A stretch of DNA of 64,000 bases from Ruania alkalisoli (lineage in GTDB: Bacteria; Actinomycetota; Actinomycetes; Actinomycetales; Beutenbergiaceae), in assembly GCF_014960965.1 (NCBI RefSeq), contig NZ_CP063169.1:3443581-3507580 (forward strand). Direction: 5' to 3'. The stretch's first letter is position 1. Each line of letters begins with the position of its first letter. Below the pieces are notes generated by a model. That model had not been told where the DNA came from. It worked only from the letters and a program-made list of their open reading frames with translations, and made no database searches. Position numbers and translations under genes: made by a program. This document shows, piece after piece, positions 25,645 to 35,570 of this stretch.

Positions 25645-26046
25645 ATGCCCAGTGTGTTGTTCGTCTGTGTGAAGAACGGCGGCAAGTCACAGATGGCTGC
25701 AGCCCTGATGCGGGCCCGCGCCGGTGAGCGCATCACCGTGCACTCCGCTGGCACGAGACCCGGGACGAGCCTCAACGGCGAGTCCGTCGCCTCACTCACC
25801 GAGGTGGGCGCCTCGGTCGAGGGTGAGCACCCCAAGCCCGTCGATCCACGGCTGCTGGACGAGGTGGACCGAGTGGTACTCCTCGGCTCGGAGGTCGAGC
25901 TGGAGCCGGGGTCTGCCCCGGTGGAGAGGTGGGAGACCGACGAACCCTCCGAACGTGGCATCACCGGGATGGAGCGGATGCGACTCGTCCGGGACGACAT
26001 CGCAGCCCGGGTGGACCGCCTCGTCTCGGAGCTCGGCGCCGGCTGA
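25645..26046 (+). CDS. Low-molecular-weight phosphatase / arsenate reductase-like protein
   Basis: This 133-aa protein has the LMW-PTPase fold. The N-terminal loop is [16 protein letters not shown], with the nucleophile at Cys8. The arginine of the canonical CX5RS loop is Lys14 here, a form I recall in some actinobacterial arsenate reductases. [12 protein letters not shown] and a late acidic helix follow. It may reduce arsenate with mycothiol or dephosphorylate proteins; the sequence does not decide. ATG at 25645 has AGGAG 5 bases ahead. Confidence 0.8.
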   Translation: MPSVLFVCVKNGGKSQMAAALMRARAGERITVHSAGTRPGTSLNGESVASLTEVGASVEGEHPKPVDPRLLDEVDRVVLLGSEVELEPGSAPVERWETDEPSERGITGMERMRLVRDDIAARVDRLVSELGAG

Positions 26047-26069
26047 GCATGGGCTGCGCGACGGCGGCC

Positions 26070-26103
26070 TGAGTGTCGATTCTTCGCGCAGGAACGACAC
26101 TCA
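26070..26103. terminator. Bidirectional terminator between the LMW phosphatase and polyprenyl synthase genes
   Basis: TGAGTGTCG (26070-26078) and CGACACTCA (26095-26103) form a 9-bp stem in the 98-bp gap between convergent genes. Confidence 0.55.
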
Positions 26104-26144
26104 CGCCACCCTCGTGGGGCCGACCCAACGAGACTGAGTCCTCC

Positions 26145-27149
26145 TCAGGCCATCCGGTCCACGAGCAGCCCGGCGAACACCTCGAGCGCTTCCCGCTCCG
26201 CCGACTCCGGCAGTGCCGCCAGCTCGGCTGTTGCCTCCCCGGACCACTGACGCGCCATCTGCCGCGCCTCCTCGAGCACGTCGTGCTCTCGCAGCCGTTG
26301 CAGCACATCGGCGAGGGTGTCATCAGCGCCCAGGTCGGAGTCCAGGTCGGCCAGGAGCTGCTGCCCCGCGGCGTCCAGCGTCCCGGCGCCGGCCCTGGCA
26401 CGCAGGAGGAGCACAGGCATCGTGGCCACTCCTTCCCGTAGATCCGTCCCTGGTGTCTTACCGGTCGTGTCGGAGTCCGAGGTCAGGTCGATCACATCGT
26501 CGGCCAGCTGGAACGCCACACCGACCTTCTCCCCATAGCGGACCAGCGCGTCCTGGATCGAGGGGTCGGCACCCGAGAGCATCGTCCCGTAACAGGCCGC
26601 GGCCGCGATGAGCGAACCGGTCTTGTCCGCCAGTACCTGCAGGTAGTGCTCGATCGGATCCTCATCCTCGGATGGGCCGAGCGTTTCGTGCAGCTGCCCC
26701 ATCACGAGCCGTTCGAAGGCGTCGGCCTGCACCCGCACCGCCCGCGGTCCCAGTTCCGAGACCAATTGCGAGGCACGCGCGAACAGCAGGTCTCCGGTGA
26801 GGATCGCCACCGAATTGCCCCACACCTCGTGCGCACTGGGTGCGCCACGCCGCAGCGGGGCCGAATCCATGACGTCGTCGTGATAGAGAGTCGCCAGATG
26901 AGTCAGTTCGGTAGCGACCGCGGCCTGACGGACCTGCTCGTTCACGCCGTCCCCGAACTGGCTCGTGAGCAACACCAGGACCGGCCGGATCCGCTTCCCG
27001 CCGGCAGCGAGCAGGTGCCGGGACGTTTCATCCACGATGCGCTCGGCGTGACTGGCCGCCGCGCGCAGGCGTCGCTCGATCTCGTCTAGCTCATGGCCCA
27101 TGCGCGACTCCAGCTCGGAGTCGCCCATGGCGGGTACGGATGTGGTCAC
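26145..27149 (-). CDS. Long-chain polyprenyl diphosphate synthase (menaquinone side chain)
   Basis: This 334-aa trans-prenyltransferase has GGKRIRPVLVLL, the first Asp-rich motif LYHDDVMDSAPLRRG, LTGDLLFARA, KTGSLIAAA and the second Asp-rich motif QLADDVIDLTSD. The residues before the first motif are small or aromatic, as in enzymes making long chains such as heptaprenyl or octaprenyl diphosphate. The ATG overlaps the nuoN stop (27146-27149), so its translation is coupled to complex I. The location in the menG-menJ-nuo array points to the menaquinone tail. Confidence 0.9.
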   Translation of the reverse strand: MTTSVPAMGDSELESRMGHELDEIERRLRAAASHAERIVDETSRHLLAAGGKRIRPVLVLLTSQFGDGVNEQVRQAAVATELTHLATLYHDDVMDSAPLRRGAPSAHEVWGNSVAILTGDLLFARASQLVSELGPRAVRVQADAFERLVMGQLHETLGPSEDEDPIEHYLQVLADKTGSLIAAAACYGTMLSGADPSIQDALVRYGEKVGVAFQLADDVIDLTSDSDTTGKTPGTDLREGVATMPVLLLRARAGAGTLDAAGQQLLADLDSDLGADDTLADVLQRLREHDVLEEARQMARQWSGEATAELAALPESAEREALEVFAGLLVDRMA

Positions 27150-28708
27150 AGCATGAACTTAGTCGCTTCGGAGGCGAGGGACAGAATCGGCGTCGGAACC
27201 ACGCCCAGCACGACCGTTGCGACGGCGCACACAGCGACCGCGATCGCCGTGGTGCCCTCGGTGCGCACCACGGTCGAACCAGCATCCTGGTCAGGATCGG
27301 TGAAGAACATCAGCACGATCATGCGCACGTAGAAGAATGCGGCGGCCCCACTGGCCAGCACCGCAACCACCACCAACGGCCATGCACCGCCCTCGACTGC
27401 CGCGGCGAACACCGTGAACTTGCCGACGAAGCCGGCCGTCAGGGGGATCCCGGCGAAGGAGAGCAGGAACAGTGTGAAGCACGCGGCGAGCACCGGGTGC
27501 CGCCGGCCGAGCCCGGCCCACTGCTCCACCCGGGTGGCCTCGCCGGTGACATTGCCCTCGGCGTCACGTTCACGCACGAGCGTCACCAGGCCGAACGCCC
27601 CGACCGTGGCCACCCCGTAGACGAGCAGGTAGAACATCACCGAGCTGATCCCGGAGGTGGTCAGAGCGATCACGCCGAGCAGGACGAAACCGGCGTGGGC
27701 GACCGAGGAGTAGGCGAGCATCCGCTTGATGTCGGTCTGGACGATCGCCAGCACTGTCCCGACGATCATCGTCAGGATCGCGATCGTCCACAGCAACGGG
27801 CTCAGGTCCCACGTCAGGCCAGGCACGACCGCGTAGAGGAAGCGCACCAGGGCCGCGAAGGCCGCGATCTTGGTACAGGCAGCCATGAAGCCGGTGATCG
27901 AGGTGGGCGATCCCTGATAGACGTCCGGGACCCACGAGTGGAACGGCACGGCCCCGACCTTGAACAGCAGCCCCACCAGCACCAGGACGACACCGGCGAG
28001 CAGCACGACGTCCATCCCCACCATCGCCGGGACGGCAACAGCGAGGTCGGCGAAACGCACCGAACCGGAGTAGCCGTACAGCAGTGCCAGGCCCATGAGG
28101 AAGAAGGCCGAGGAGAACGCCCCGAGCAGGAAGTACTTCAGCGAAGCCTCCTGGGAGAGGAGGCGCCGCCGTCGGGCAAGGCCCGCGAGCAGGTACAGCG
28201 GCAGCGAGAGCACCTCGAGGGCGATGAAGAGCGTCAGCAGGTCGGAGGCGGCCGGGAACACCAGCATGCCACCCACCGAGAACAGCACCAGCGGGTACAC
28301 CTCGGTCTGGACGAGCCCCAGACGCCTGGCCTGTGCCTCATAGGCGGAACCGGGAGCGCCCGCGGCTGCGGGGGTGAACCCGTCCTCACCGCCGACACGG
28401 TCGGCGATCACCAGCATGCCCAGGAACGCGCACAGCAGCACGACGCCTTGAGCCAGCAGCGCAGGCGCATCCTCGACGATCGCCCCGCCGACCAGCTCGG
28501 CCGGCCCCTGCGCCTGCACCACGGTCCAGCGCCACGCGACGGTGACGAGAGCGGCGCCGAGCGCGACCACGGCGAGGATCACCTGCACCATCCGGCGCAC
28601 GGCGTCCTTCACGAAAGCCTCGATCAGCACGCCGATCACGGCGGCGCCGAGCACGATGACGATCGGGGCCAGCGCGGCCCAGTCGATCGACGGCGGGACG
28701 AAGGTCAT
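27146..28708 (-). CDS. nuoN: NADH-quinone oxidoreductase subunit N
   Basis: NuoN (520 aa) is one of three antiporter-like membrane subunits of complex I. The proton-channel Glu is visible in LFIALEVLSLPLYLLAGL, with a buried Lys in SLKYFLLGAFSSAF and in VGAVPFHSWVPDVYQGSPT. It overlaps nuoM upstream by 4 bases and the polyprenyl synthase gene downstream by 4 bases. It is the last nuo gene of the array. Confidence 0.97.
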   Translation of the reverse strand: MTFVPPSIDWAALAPIVIVLGAAVIGVLIEAFVKDAVRRMVQVILAVVALGAALVTVAWRWTVVQAQGPAELVGGAIVEDAPALLAQGVVLLCAFLGMLVIADRVGGEDGFTPAAAGAPGSAYEAQARRLGLVQTEVYPLVLFSVGGMLVFPAASDLLTLFIALEVLSLPLYLLAGLARRRRLLSQEASLKYFLLGAFSSAFFLMGLALLYGYSGSVRFADLAVAVPAMVGMDVVLLAGVVLVLVGLLFKVGAVPFHSWVPDVYQGSPTSITGFMAACTKIAAFAALVRFLYAVVPGLTWDLSPLLWTIAILTMIVGTVLAIVQTDIKRMLAYSSVAHAGFVLLGVIALTTSGISSVMFYLLVYGVATVGAFGLVTLVRERDAEGNVTGEATRVEQWAGLGRRHPVLAACFTLFLLSFAGIPLTAGFVGKFTVFAAAVEGGAWPLVVVAVLASGAAAFFYVRMIVLMFFTDPDQDAGSTVVRTEGTTAIAVAVCAVATVVLGVVPTPILSLASEATKFML

Positions 28709-30258
28709 GAGGCGCTCCCGAGGATCGCGGCGAACTGGTCAGCGGCTGGCGTGAGCACGTCGAGCACCGGTGCGGGGAAGAACCCGAGCACCAGCATCGC
28801 GAGAACGAGCGGCACCATGGTCCACCGTTCCCGCCCTCCGAGGTCCGGGAGGTCCGACCGGTCCGGATCGACCGGACCAGTGAACACTCGCTGGTAGGCG
28901 AGGAGGATGTACAGGGCGGAGAGCACCACCCCGATGACGGCGAAGACACCCGCAGCCGGCGAGGCTTCGAAGCTCCCGAGCAGCACGAGGTACTCCGGGA
29001 CGAAGCCGCTCAGCCCAGGCAGCGCGAGTGTCGCGAGGCCGGAGATCAGGAAGACCCCCGCCAGTACCGGGACCACGCGTTGCATTCCGGAGTAGGAGGA
29101 CATCTGTGCCGAGCCGCCGCGCTGGGTGAGGAATCCGGCGACGAGGAACAGTGCTGCGGTCGAGACGCCGTGGGCGACCATGTAGATCATCGAGCCGACC
29201 ATCGCCGTCTGCGTGCCGATGAAGATGCCGAGCACGATCAGGCCGAAGTGCGAGACCGAGGTGAACGCGATCAGCCGCATCACATCCTTCTGCCCGATGG
29301 CCAGTATCCCGCCGTAGATGATGGAGATGATCGCCAGCACCACGAGGTACGGCGCGACATTCGCGACCGCCTCCGGGAACAGCGGCAGGCAGATCGCGAT
29401 CATCCCGAAGGTGCCGACCTTGTCCAGCACTCCGACGAGGAGTGCCGACGTCCCTGGCGGCGCCTCGGCGGCGGCGTCCGGGAGCCACGTGTGCACCGGG
29501 ACCATCGGGGCCTTGATGGCGAATGCGATCAGGAAGCTGAGGAAGACCCACAGCTGCGCGGTGTAGTTGCCCTCGAGCGCACCTGCCAGATTGTCGAGGA
29601 GCAGCGCCTGCTCGCCACCACCGGTCTGCACGAGGAGGTAGATCACACCCGAGAGCATGACCAGTCCCCCGGCGAGGGAGTAGAGCAGGAACTTCAGTGC
29701 CGCCGGGCGCCGGTTCGGTCCGCCGAACACTCCGATCATGAAGTAGACCGGGATGAGCATCGCCTCGAAGACCACATAGAACGAGAACAGATCGCGGACG
29801 GCGAAGATGGCGACCATCATGGCCTCCAGCGCCAGCACCAGGGCCACATAGCCCGCCCGACGGCGGTCGAGGGCCTTCGCGTCCGGCTCGCCACTGCCCG
29901 TCTCACCCGGGCGTGCCCCGTCCGGTAGGCGCACCTCATGCCAGGCGGCGGCGATCACGATCGGGACCAGCGCGACGGCCAGGAGGATCATGACCAGTCC
30001 CAGGCCGTTGATCCCCACCGCCCATGAGGCTCCGATCGCCGGGATCCAGGAGTAGGTCTCGGAGAACTGATAACCGCCGCCGGCGTCGAAGCCCGGAACC
30101 ATGGCGATGGCTCCCGCGAGAACCAGCAGGCTCACCGCCAGACCCAGCGGGCGCGCGACCTTCTGCACCCCCGGCACCAGCCAGATCACCGCGGCGGCCA
30201 CCAACGGCACCGCCACGAGCAGAGAGAGCCAGGGCAGATCAACAAGGATGGAAGTCAT
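28705..30258 (-). CDS. nuoM: NADH-quinone oxidoreductase subunit M
   Basis: NuoM (517 aa) is the middle antiporter-like subunit. The key Glu is in FYVVFEAMLIPVYFMIGVFG, a channel Lys in ALKFLLYSLAGGLVML, and PMVPVHTWLPDAAAEAPPGT is the family signature. The start ATG at 30256-30258 has GGAGGATC ahead; nuoL ends 12 bp upstream. Confidence 0.97.
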   Translation of the reverse strand: MTSILVDLPWLSLLVAVPLVAAAVIWLVPGVQKVARPLGLAVSLLVLAGAIAMVPGFDAGGGYQFSETYSWIPAIGASWAVGINGLGLVMILLAVALVPIVIAAAWHEVRLPDGARPGETGSGEPDAKALDRRRAGYVALVLALEAMMVAIFAVRDLFSFYVVFEAMLIPVYFMIGVFGGPNRRPAALKFLLYSLAGGLVMLSGVIYLLVQTGGGEQALLLDNLAGALEGNYTAQLWVFLSFLIAFAIKAPMVPVHTWLPDAAAEAPPGTSALLVGVLDKVGTFGMIAICLPLFPEAVANVAPYLVVLAIISIIYGGILAIGQKDVMRLIAFTSVSHFGLIVLGIFIGTQTAMVGSMIYMVAHGVSTAALFLVAGFLTQRGGSAQMSSYSGMQRVVPVLAGVFLISGLATLALPGLSGFVPEYLVLLGSFEASPAAGVFAVIGVVLSALYILLAYQRVFTGPVDPDRSDLPDLGGRERWTMVPLVLAMLVLGFFPAPVLDVLTPAADQFAAILGSAS

Positions 30259-30270
30259 GGATCCTCCGAC

Positions 30271-32202
30271 TCAGACTCGCGTGGCGAGGACGACGACAAC
30301 GGCCAGCACGACCCCGACCACCATGATCGAGGCGTAGCTGCGGACGAATCCCGTCTGCAACCTGCCCCACCATGTGCCCAGACCGACGGCACCGGACCCC
30401 AGACCGCGGGCTGCGCCGTCGACGACCGTGGTGTCGGCCTCGGTGAGCACCTCGGTGACCCGGGCGCCGGGCGTGGCGAACACGGCTTCGTTCACCGCGT
30501 CCTGGTACAGGTCCACGCGGGCGGCGCGGGTGAGCACGGAGCCCTCGGGCGGCGTGACCGGCACGGCACTCACCGCGTACTGGCGCCAGGCGATGAACGC
30601 TCCGGCCAGGACGATCGCGATCGTCGCAGCGATCAGGACCGGGATCGCGATCACCGGGTCGTGATGCTCCACGTGCCCGGTCACCGGCTCCAGCCAGTGG
30701 GTGAAGGTGTCCCCGATCGCAAGCAGGCCACCCAGAGCAACCGATCCAACGGCGAGGATGATCATCGGCACGGTCATCAGCGCCGGGCTCTCGTGCGGGT
30801 GCTTCACGGGAAGATCGCTGTCGTCGCCGTTCGCTGAGTCGCCATCGTTCCAGCGAGCCTTGCCGTGGAAGGTCATGAAGAACAGGCGTGACATGTAGAA
30901 AGCGGTGATGCCGGCGCCGAGCAGGGCGATCGGTCCGAAGACCCAGGGCTGCCAGCCCTCGCCGACGAACGCCGCTTCGATGATCTTGTCTTTGGACCAG
31001 AACCCGGAGAACGGCGGGATACCGAGGATGGCGAGCCATCCGGCTCCGAAGGTGATCCAGGTGATCTGCATTGAACGGCGCAGCGCGCCGAACCGGCGCA
31101 TGTTCACCTCATCGCCCATGCCATGCATCACCGATCCCGCACCGAGGAACATCCCAGCCTTGAAGAACCCGTGCGTGACCAGGTGGAAGATGGCGAAGGC
31201 GTAACCGATCGGGCCCAGACCAGCGGCGAGCACCATGTATCCGATCTGGCTCATGGTCGACGCCGCCAGGGTCTTCTTGATGTCGTCCTTCGCACACCCG
31301 ACGATCGCACCGAACAGCAGCGTGATCGCACCGATGATCGCAGCGACGAGCTGCGCCGTCGGGGCCCCCTCGAAGACCGGCGCCGAGCGGACGATCAGGT
31401 ACACACCGGCGGTGACCATGGTGGCGGCGTGGATCAGGGCCGAGACCGGGGTGGGGCCCGCCATCGCGTCCCCGAGCCAGGCCTGCAGCGGGAACTGAGC
31501 CGACTTACCGCAGGCTGCGAGCACCAGCATCAGACCGGTCGCGGTGAGGATGCCCTCGTTCGTCCCCTCCGCCGCAGCGAAGACGGTCTCGAAGTCCACC
31601 GCCCCGATGGAAGCGAACATCAGCATCATCGCGATGAGCATGCCCATATCACCCACGCGGTTCATCACGAAGGCCTTCTTCGCGGCCACGGCGTACTCGG
31701 TGCGCTGGTTCCAGAACCCGATCAGCAGGTAGGAAGCCAGGCCCACGCCTTCCCAGCCGACGAACAGCAGGGCATAGGAGTCGGCCAACACGAGCACCAG
31801 CATCGCTGCCACGAACAGGTTCAGGTAGGCGAAGAACCGGCGGCGATTCTCGTCGTGCTCCATGTACGCCACGGAGTAGACGTGGATCAGGGCACCGACG
31901 AAGGTGATGAGCAGCACGAACGTCATCGAGAGCGGATCGACCAGCAGCCCGGCGTCCACGCTCAGGTCTCCGGCAGGGATCCAGGAGAAGAGATGAATGT
32001 CGTGGATGCGCTCAGTCTCGGGAAGGCCGAGCATCTCGATGAGGATCCCGATCCCCAGCAACGCAGCGGCCGCAGCAGCCACCACGCCGAGCCAGTGCCC
32101 CCAGGCATTCGTGCGCCTGCCACCGACGAGGAGCACGGCAGCACTGGCCAGCGGGATGGCGATCAGCAGCCAGGCAAGGTTCGTCAAGGGTGTGTCCTGC
32201 AT
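30271..32202 (-). CDS. nuoL: NADH-quinone oxidoreductase subunit L
   Basis: NuoL (643 aa) is the distal antiporter-like subunit, with a long lateral helix expected at its C-terminus. Visible motifs are [41 protein letters not shown] with the channel Glu, and [20 protein letters not shown]. The C-terminal tail contains a final hydrophobic span (about 625-643). nuoK ends 6 bp upstream. Confidence 0.97.
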   Translation of the reverse strand: MQDTPLTNLAWLLIAIPLASAAVLLVGGRRTNAWGHWLGVVAAAAAALLGIGILIEMLGLPETERIHDIHLFSWIPAGDLSVDAGLLVDPLSMTFVLLITFVGALIHVYSVAYMEHDENRRRFFAYLNLFVAAMLVLVLADSYALLFVGWEGVGLASYLLIGFWNQRTEYAVAAKKAFVMNRVGDMGMLIAMMLMFASIGAVDFETVFAAAEGTNEGILTATGLMLVLAACGKSAQFPLQAWLGDAMAGPTPVSALIHAATMVTAGVYLIVRSAPVFEGAPTAQLVAAIIGAITLLFGAIVGCAKDDIKKTLAASTMSQIGYMVLAAGLGPIGYAFAIFHLVTHGFFKAGMFLGAGSVMHGMGDEVNMRRFGALRRSMQITWITFGAGWLAILGIPPFSGFWSKDKIIEAAFVGEGWQPWVFGPIALLGAGITAFYMSRLFFMTFHGKARWNDGDSANGDDSDLPVKHPHESPALMTVPMIILAVGSVALGGLLAIGDTFTHWLEPVTGHVEHHDPVIAIPVLIAATIAIVLAGAFIAWRQYAVSAVPVTPPEGSVLTRAARVDLYQDAVNEAVFATPGARVTEVLTEADTTVVDGAARGLGSGAVGLGTWWGRLQTGFVRSYASIMVVGVVLAVVVVLATRV

Positions 32203-32208
32203 GACCCC

Positions 32209-32508
32209 TCAGTTCTTCAGCAGGTTGGCGTCATCGAGCGACGCGGACCCGCGAGTTCGGTGAATGGAGACGATGATCGCCAGGCCGATCACGACTTCCG
32301 CCGCGGCAACCACCATCACGAAGAAGGCGATCACCTGCCCGTGCAGATCACCGTGCATCCGGGCGAAGGTGACCAGCATCAGGTTCGCAGCGTTCAGCAT
32401 GAGCTCTACGCCCATGAAGGCCACCAGGGCGTTGCGCCGGACCAGCACGGTCACGGCGCCGATCGAGAACAGGATCCCGGACAGCACCAGGTAGTGCACC
32501 AGCGTCAT
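32209..32508 (-). CDS. nuoK: NADH-quinone oxidoreductase subunit K
   Basis: NuoK (99 aa) has three membrane spans with two buried Glu residues, in [12 protein letters not shown] and in [18 protein letters not shown], which form part of the E-channel next to the quinone site. The length is normal. It overlaps nuoJ by 4 bases. Confidence 0.97.
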   Translation of the reverse strand: MTLVHYLVLSGILFSIGAVTVLVRRNALVAFMGVELMLNAANLMLVTFARMHGDLHGQVIAFFVMVVAAAEVVIGLAIIVSIHRTRGSASLDDANLLKN

Positions 32509-33467
32509 CGCTCATCCCCCTCGTCGGTCTCCGGCAACAACGTGCCGGCCTCGTCCTGGTCTGCGTGGCCACGCTCGGCGGGTTCAGTCCCAGTGGCTCC
32601 CTCGGACTCAGTGGCCGTTCCATCGGTCTCGGGAGTCTCGGCCTCGAGCTGGGCCTCGTCGGTGGTGTCGAGCATCGGCAGACCTGATGCGATCATTGCC
32701 ACCCGGCCCGTCTGCGCTGCAGCCTCCTCGTCCCGCAGCACTTGCCCGCGAACCCGCAGCACCGTGGTCACGGATGCGTCGAGCGTCTCACCTGTGGCCG
32801 CCAGCGCCGGCATGTCCGCCGAGTTCGTGCGTGCGTAGACGCCGGGCCCGGGTGCCGAGACCACCGCAGTCGCCGAGCCACTCTCGGCGAAGGTGGCGAG
32901 CTTCTTCTCCACGGTCTCGCGCTGGCCACGCTTGGGGCCGAGCCGGCGGCGGTGGCTGAGCACGAGTGCGCCTAGCGCAGCCGTGATGAGTAAAGCGGCG
33001 GTGAGCTCGAACGGGAAGACATAGTCGCCGAAGATCAGCCGGGCCACACCCACCGGGTTCGTATCCGCGTTCGCGGCCTCCAGACCAACGGGGCTGCCGA
33101 ACGTCGCCCGGGTGACGATGGCGATCATCAACGCCACCAGTCCGAGGCCGCCAACGACCGCGATCCATCGCTGCCCAGCGAGTGTCTCGGTGAGGGACTC
33201 CGTGGAATCGACACCCACGAGCATGATGACGAACAGGAACAGCATCATGACCGCGCCGGTGTAGACCACGACCTGCGCCACGCCCAGGAACGGGGCCTCG
33301 AGCGCGATGTAGAGGACGGCGAGAGCGACCATGACGCCGGCGATACTGACGGCGATGTGCACGGGACGCCGCGCGAACAGCAGAGCGAGGGCACCCAGCA
33401 CCATCAGCGGAGCAAGCACCCAGAACAGGACTGCCTCACCCGTGGAGAGCACGAGCTGCTCGGTCAT
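32505..33467 (-). CDS. nuoJ: NADH-quinone oxidoreductase subunit J with long C-terminal tail
   Basis: NuoJ (320 aa) has five membrane spans in the first 170 residues, including [20 protein letters not shown], the pi-bulge helix involved in coupling. From about residue 171 onward comes a 150-residue soluble tail: a basic segment ([19 protein letters not shown]) followed by an acidic, Glu/Thr-rich low-complexity end. The tail is longer than in M. tuberculosis NuoJ (about 262 aa). It overlaps nuoI and nuoK by 4 bases each. Confidence 0.95.
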   Translation of the reverse strand: MTEQLVLSTGEAVLFWVLAPLMVLGALALLFARRPVHIAVSIAGVMVALAVLYIALEAPFLGVAQVVVYTGAVMMLFLFVIMLVGVDSTESLTETLAGQRWIAVVGGLGLVALMIAIVTRATFGSPVGLEAANADTNPVGVARLIFGDYVFPFELTAALLITAALGALVLSHRRRLGPKRGQRETVEKKLATFAESGSATAVVSAPGPGVYARTNSADMPALAATGETLDASVTTVLRVRGQVLRDEEAAAQTGRVAMIASGLPMLDTTDEAQLEAETPETDGTATESEGATGTEPAERGHADQDEAGTLLPETDEGDER

Positions 33468-34192
33468 CGCTTTCCTCCCTGCGCCCGGCCCGGATCGGCC
33501 GCGGACTCGAGGCTCGGATCCTCCGGCCGGTGCTCGCGGACCCAGTCGACCTGCTCGGGCGTGGGGCCGGTGACCGCACCGCGGTAGTAGTCGCCGTCGG
33601 TGGTCCCCTCGACCATCGGGTGGGGAGCCGAGAGCATGCCCGACCGTAGCGGCGCGAGCAGCTGATCCTTCTCGAAGATCATCTTCTCGCGGGTGGTGTC
33701 GGCCAACTCGTAGTCGTTGGTCATCGTCAGTGCGCGGGTGGGGCAGGCCTCGATGCAGAGCCCGCAGAAGATACAGCGCAGATAGTTGATCTGGTAGACC
33801 TTGCCGTACCGCTCGCCCGGGGCGTACTGGGCTTCCGGGGTGTTATTGCCCGCCTCGACGTAGATCGCGTCTGCCGGGCATGCCCAAGCGCACAGCTCGC
33901 ACCCGATGCACTTCTCCAGTCCGTCCGGGTGACGGTTGAGCTGGTGCCGGCCGTGGTACCGCGGCGCCGTGGGCTTCTTCTCGAACGGGTACTGCTCGGT
34001 GACCACCGGCCGGAAAAGGGAGGCCATCGTGACGCCGAAACCGGCGACCGGAGCGAAGAACTCCTCGAGCGCGTTCTTGTCCTCGTCGCTGTCGACATCG
34101 AAGTTCTGGACGTCGTGGGTTGCTCCCATCGCCGTCTTCGTGGTGCGCGGCTCGGGACTACGCCCGCGCCCCTTGCCCGTGGAGTCAGCCAT
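33464..34192 (-). CDS. nuoI: NADH-quinone oxidoreductase subunit I (2x[4Fe-4S])
   Basis: NuoI (242 aa) carries clusters N6a and N6b in the arm of complex I. Both ferredoxin motifs are intact: [12 protein letters not shown] and [13 protein letters not shown] 50-residue N-terminal and a 60-residue C-terminal extension flank the core. The start ATG at 34190-34192 overlaps nuoH by 8 bases. Confidence 0.97.
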   Translation of the reverse strand: MADSTGKGRGRSPEPRTTKTAMGATHDVQNFDVDSDEDKNALEEFFAPVAGFGVTMASLFRPVVTEQYPFEKKPTAPRYHGRHQLNRHPDGLEKCIGCELCAWACPADAIYVEAGNNTPEAQYAPGERYGKVYQINYLRCIFCGLCIEACPTRALTMTNDYELADTTREKMIFEKDQLLAPLRSGMLSAPHPMVEGTTDGDYYRGAVTGPTPEQVDWVREHRPEDPSLESAADPGRAQGGKR

Positions 34193-35570
34193 CGGTGTTC
34201 TCCTTGTCGGTGGCGGGTCCGGCGTCGGCCGGCGCGGTCACCTTCGCCCGGCGGGGCGAGGGAGGAAGGCTCTGGCCCGGTAGCGGCGGGACCGGGTAGC
34301 CGCCGGCGAATGCGTCGAACGCCTCCGCCTCCGCCGTCGCGGACTTCCGCGACCCCGGGGTTCCGGATCCGCCGGCCGTCGCAGCGGACGCACCGGCTGC
34401 TGGTTTCTTTTCCGGAATCAGCAGCAGGACGACCGCGAAGAGCACCAGAGCGCCGGCTAGTGCGAAGAGCAACGTCTGGAGGCTGATGTCGGTGAACTGA
34501 CGCACGCCCTGGATCACTGCGACGCCGACCACCCAGGCGAGCGCGACGGGGATCAGCACCTTCCAGCCCAGGTTCATGAACTGGTCGTAGCGGAACCGCA
34601 GCAGGGTTGCGCGCAGCCACACGAAGAAGAACATGAAGCCCCAGAGCTTGATGAGGAACCACAGCAGTGGCCACCAGCCCTCATTGAACATGCCGTCGTT
34701 GATCGCCGAGAGCGGCCACGGAGCGCGCCACCCGCCCATGAACAGCGTGGTCGCGATCGCCGAGACATTCAGCATGTTGATGTACTCGGCCAGGAAGAAC
34801 CAGGCGAACTTCATCGACGAGTACTCGGTCGTGTACCCGGCAACCAGCTCCCCCTCTGCCTCGGGCAGGTCGAACGGGAGCCGGTTCACCTCACCGGTCA
34901 TCGAGATCAGATAGATGACGAAGGCCGGCGCGAGCGCGACCGACCACCACAACTGGGTCTGCGAGTTCACGATCTCGGAGGTGGACATCGACCCGGCGAC
35001 GATCAGCACGCTGACCAGGGACAGGCTCATCGCCAGCTCGTAGGAGATGACCTGCGCCGTGGAGCGCACGGAACCGAGCAGCGGGTACGTGGAGCCCGAG
35101 GACCAGCCACCGAGCACGATGCCGTACACGCCGAGTCCGGCGATACCGAGGAAGTACAGCACGGACACCGGCAGGTCCGTCAGCTGCAGCGGGGTGATGA
35201 TGTCGGTGAACGGGATCTGCACGGCGGGGCCGAACGGGATGATCGCGAAGATCATGAACGCGCAGAACACCGAGATCATCGGGGCGATCCGGTAGATCAC
35301 CTTGTCCGCGCCCTTGACGGTGATGTCCTCCTTGAGCAGGAGCTTCAAGGCGTCCGGGATCGACTGCACGAGGCCGAACGGGCCGCGCACGTTCGGTCCG
35401 AGCCGCTGCTGGAAACGGCCGATGATACGGCGTTCGAACCACAGCGCGAACAGCACCGAGAGCAGCAGGAACACCAGGATGGCCGCGGCCTTGATGAACA
35501 CCAGGCCGATGGTGTCGGCCGAGAAGTCCGCACCCGCCGAGGCGAGGACGGGAACGGTCGGCGGGGTCAT
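34185..35570 (-). CDS. nuoH: NADH-quinone oxidoreductase subunit H
   Basis: NuoH (461 aa) links the peripheral and membrane arms and lines the quinone chamber. Landmarks are [59 protein letters not shown]-like sequence (here [18 protein letters not shown]) and the Glu-rich loop [16 protein letters not shown]. The last 80 residues are a basic, Pro/Ala-rich soluble tail not seen in shorter homologs. The true start is ATG at 35568-35570, 4 bases into the nuoG stop; the longer frame upstream is not NuoH-like. Confidence 0.96.
   Translation of the reverse strand: MTPPTVPVLASAGADFSADTIGLVFIKAAAILVFLLLSVLFALWFERRIIGRFQQRLGPNVRGPFGLVQSIPDALKLLLKEDITVKGADKVIYRIAPMISVFCAFMIFAIIPFGPAVQIPFTDIITPLQLTDLPVSVLYFLGIAGLGVYGIVLGGWSSGSTYPLLGSVRSTAQVISYELAMSLSLVSVLIVAGSMSTSEIVNSQTQLWWSVALAPAFVIYLISMTGEVNRLPFDLPEAEGELVAGYTTEYSSMKFAWFFLAEYINMLNVSAIATTLFMGGWRAPWPLSAINDGMFNEGWWPLLWFLIKLWGFMFFFVWLRATLLRFRYDQFMNLGWKVLIPVALAWVVGVAVIQGVRQFTDISLQTLLFALAGALVLFAVVLLLIPEKKPAAGASAATAGGSGTPGSRKSATAEAEAFDAFAGGYPVPPLPGQSLPPSPRRAKVTAPADAGPATDKENTDG

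Noticed and set aside
27140-28897. A 585-codon plus-strand frame opposite nuoN/nuoM
   Set aside because: Composition is His/Arg/Gln/Glu-rich noise from reading a GC-rich membrane-protein gene backwards; nuoN and nuoM are complete on the minus strand.
31123-32838. A 571-codon plus-strand frame opposite nuoL-nuoK-nuoJ
   Set aside because: Antisense shadow of three real nuo genes; no ribosome site, no domain and the same skewed composition.
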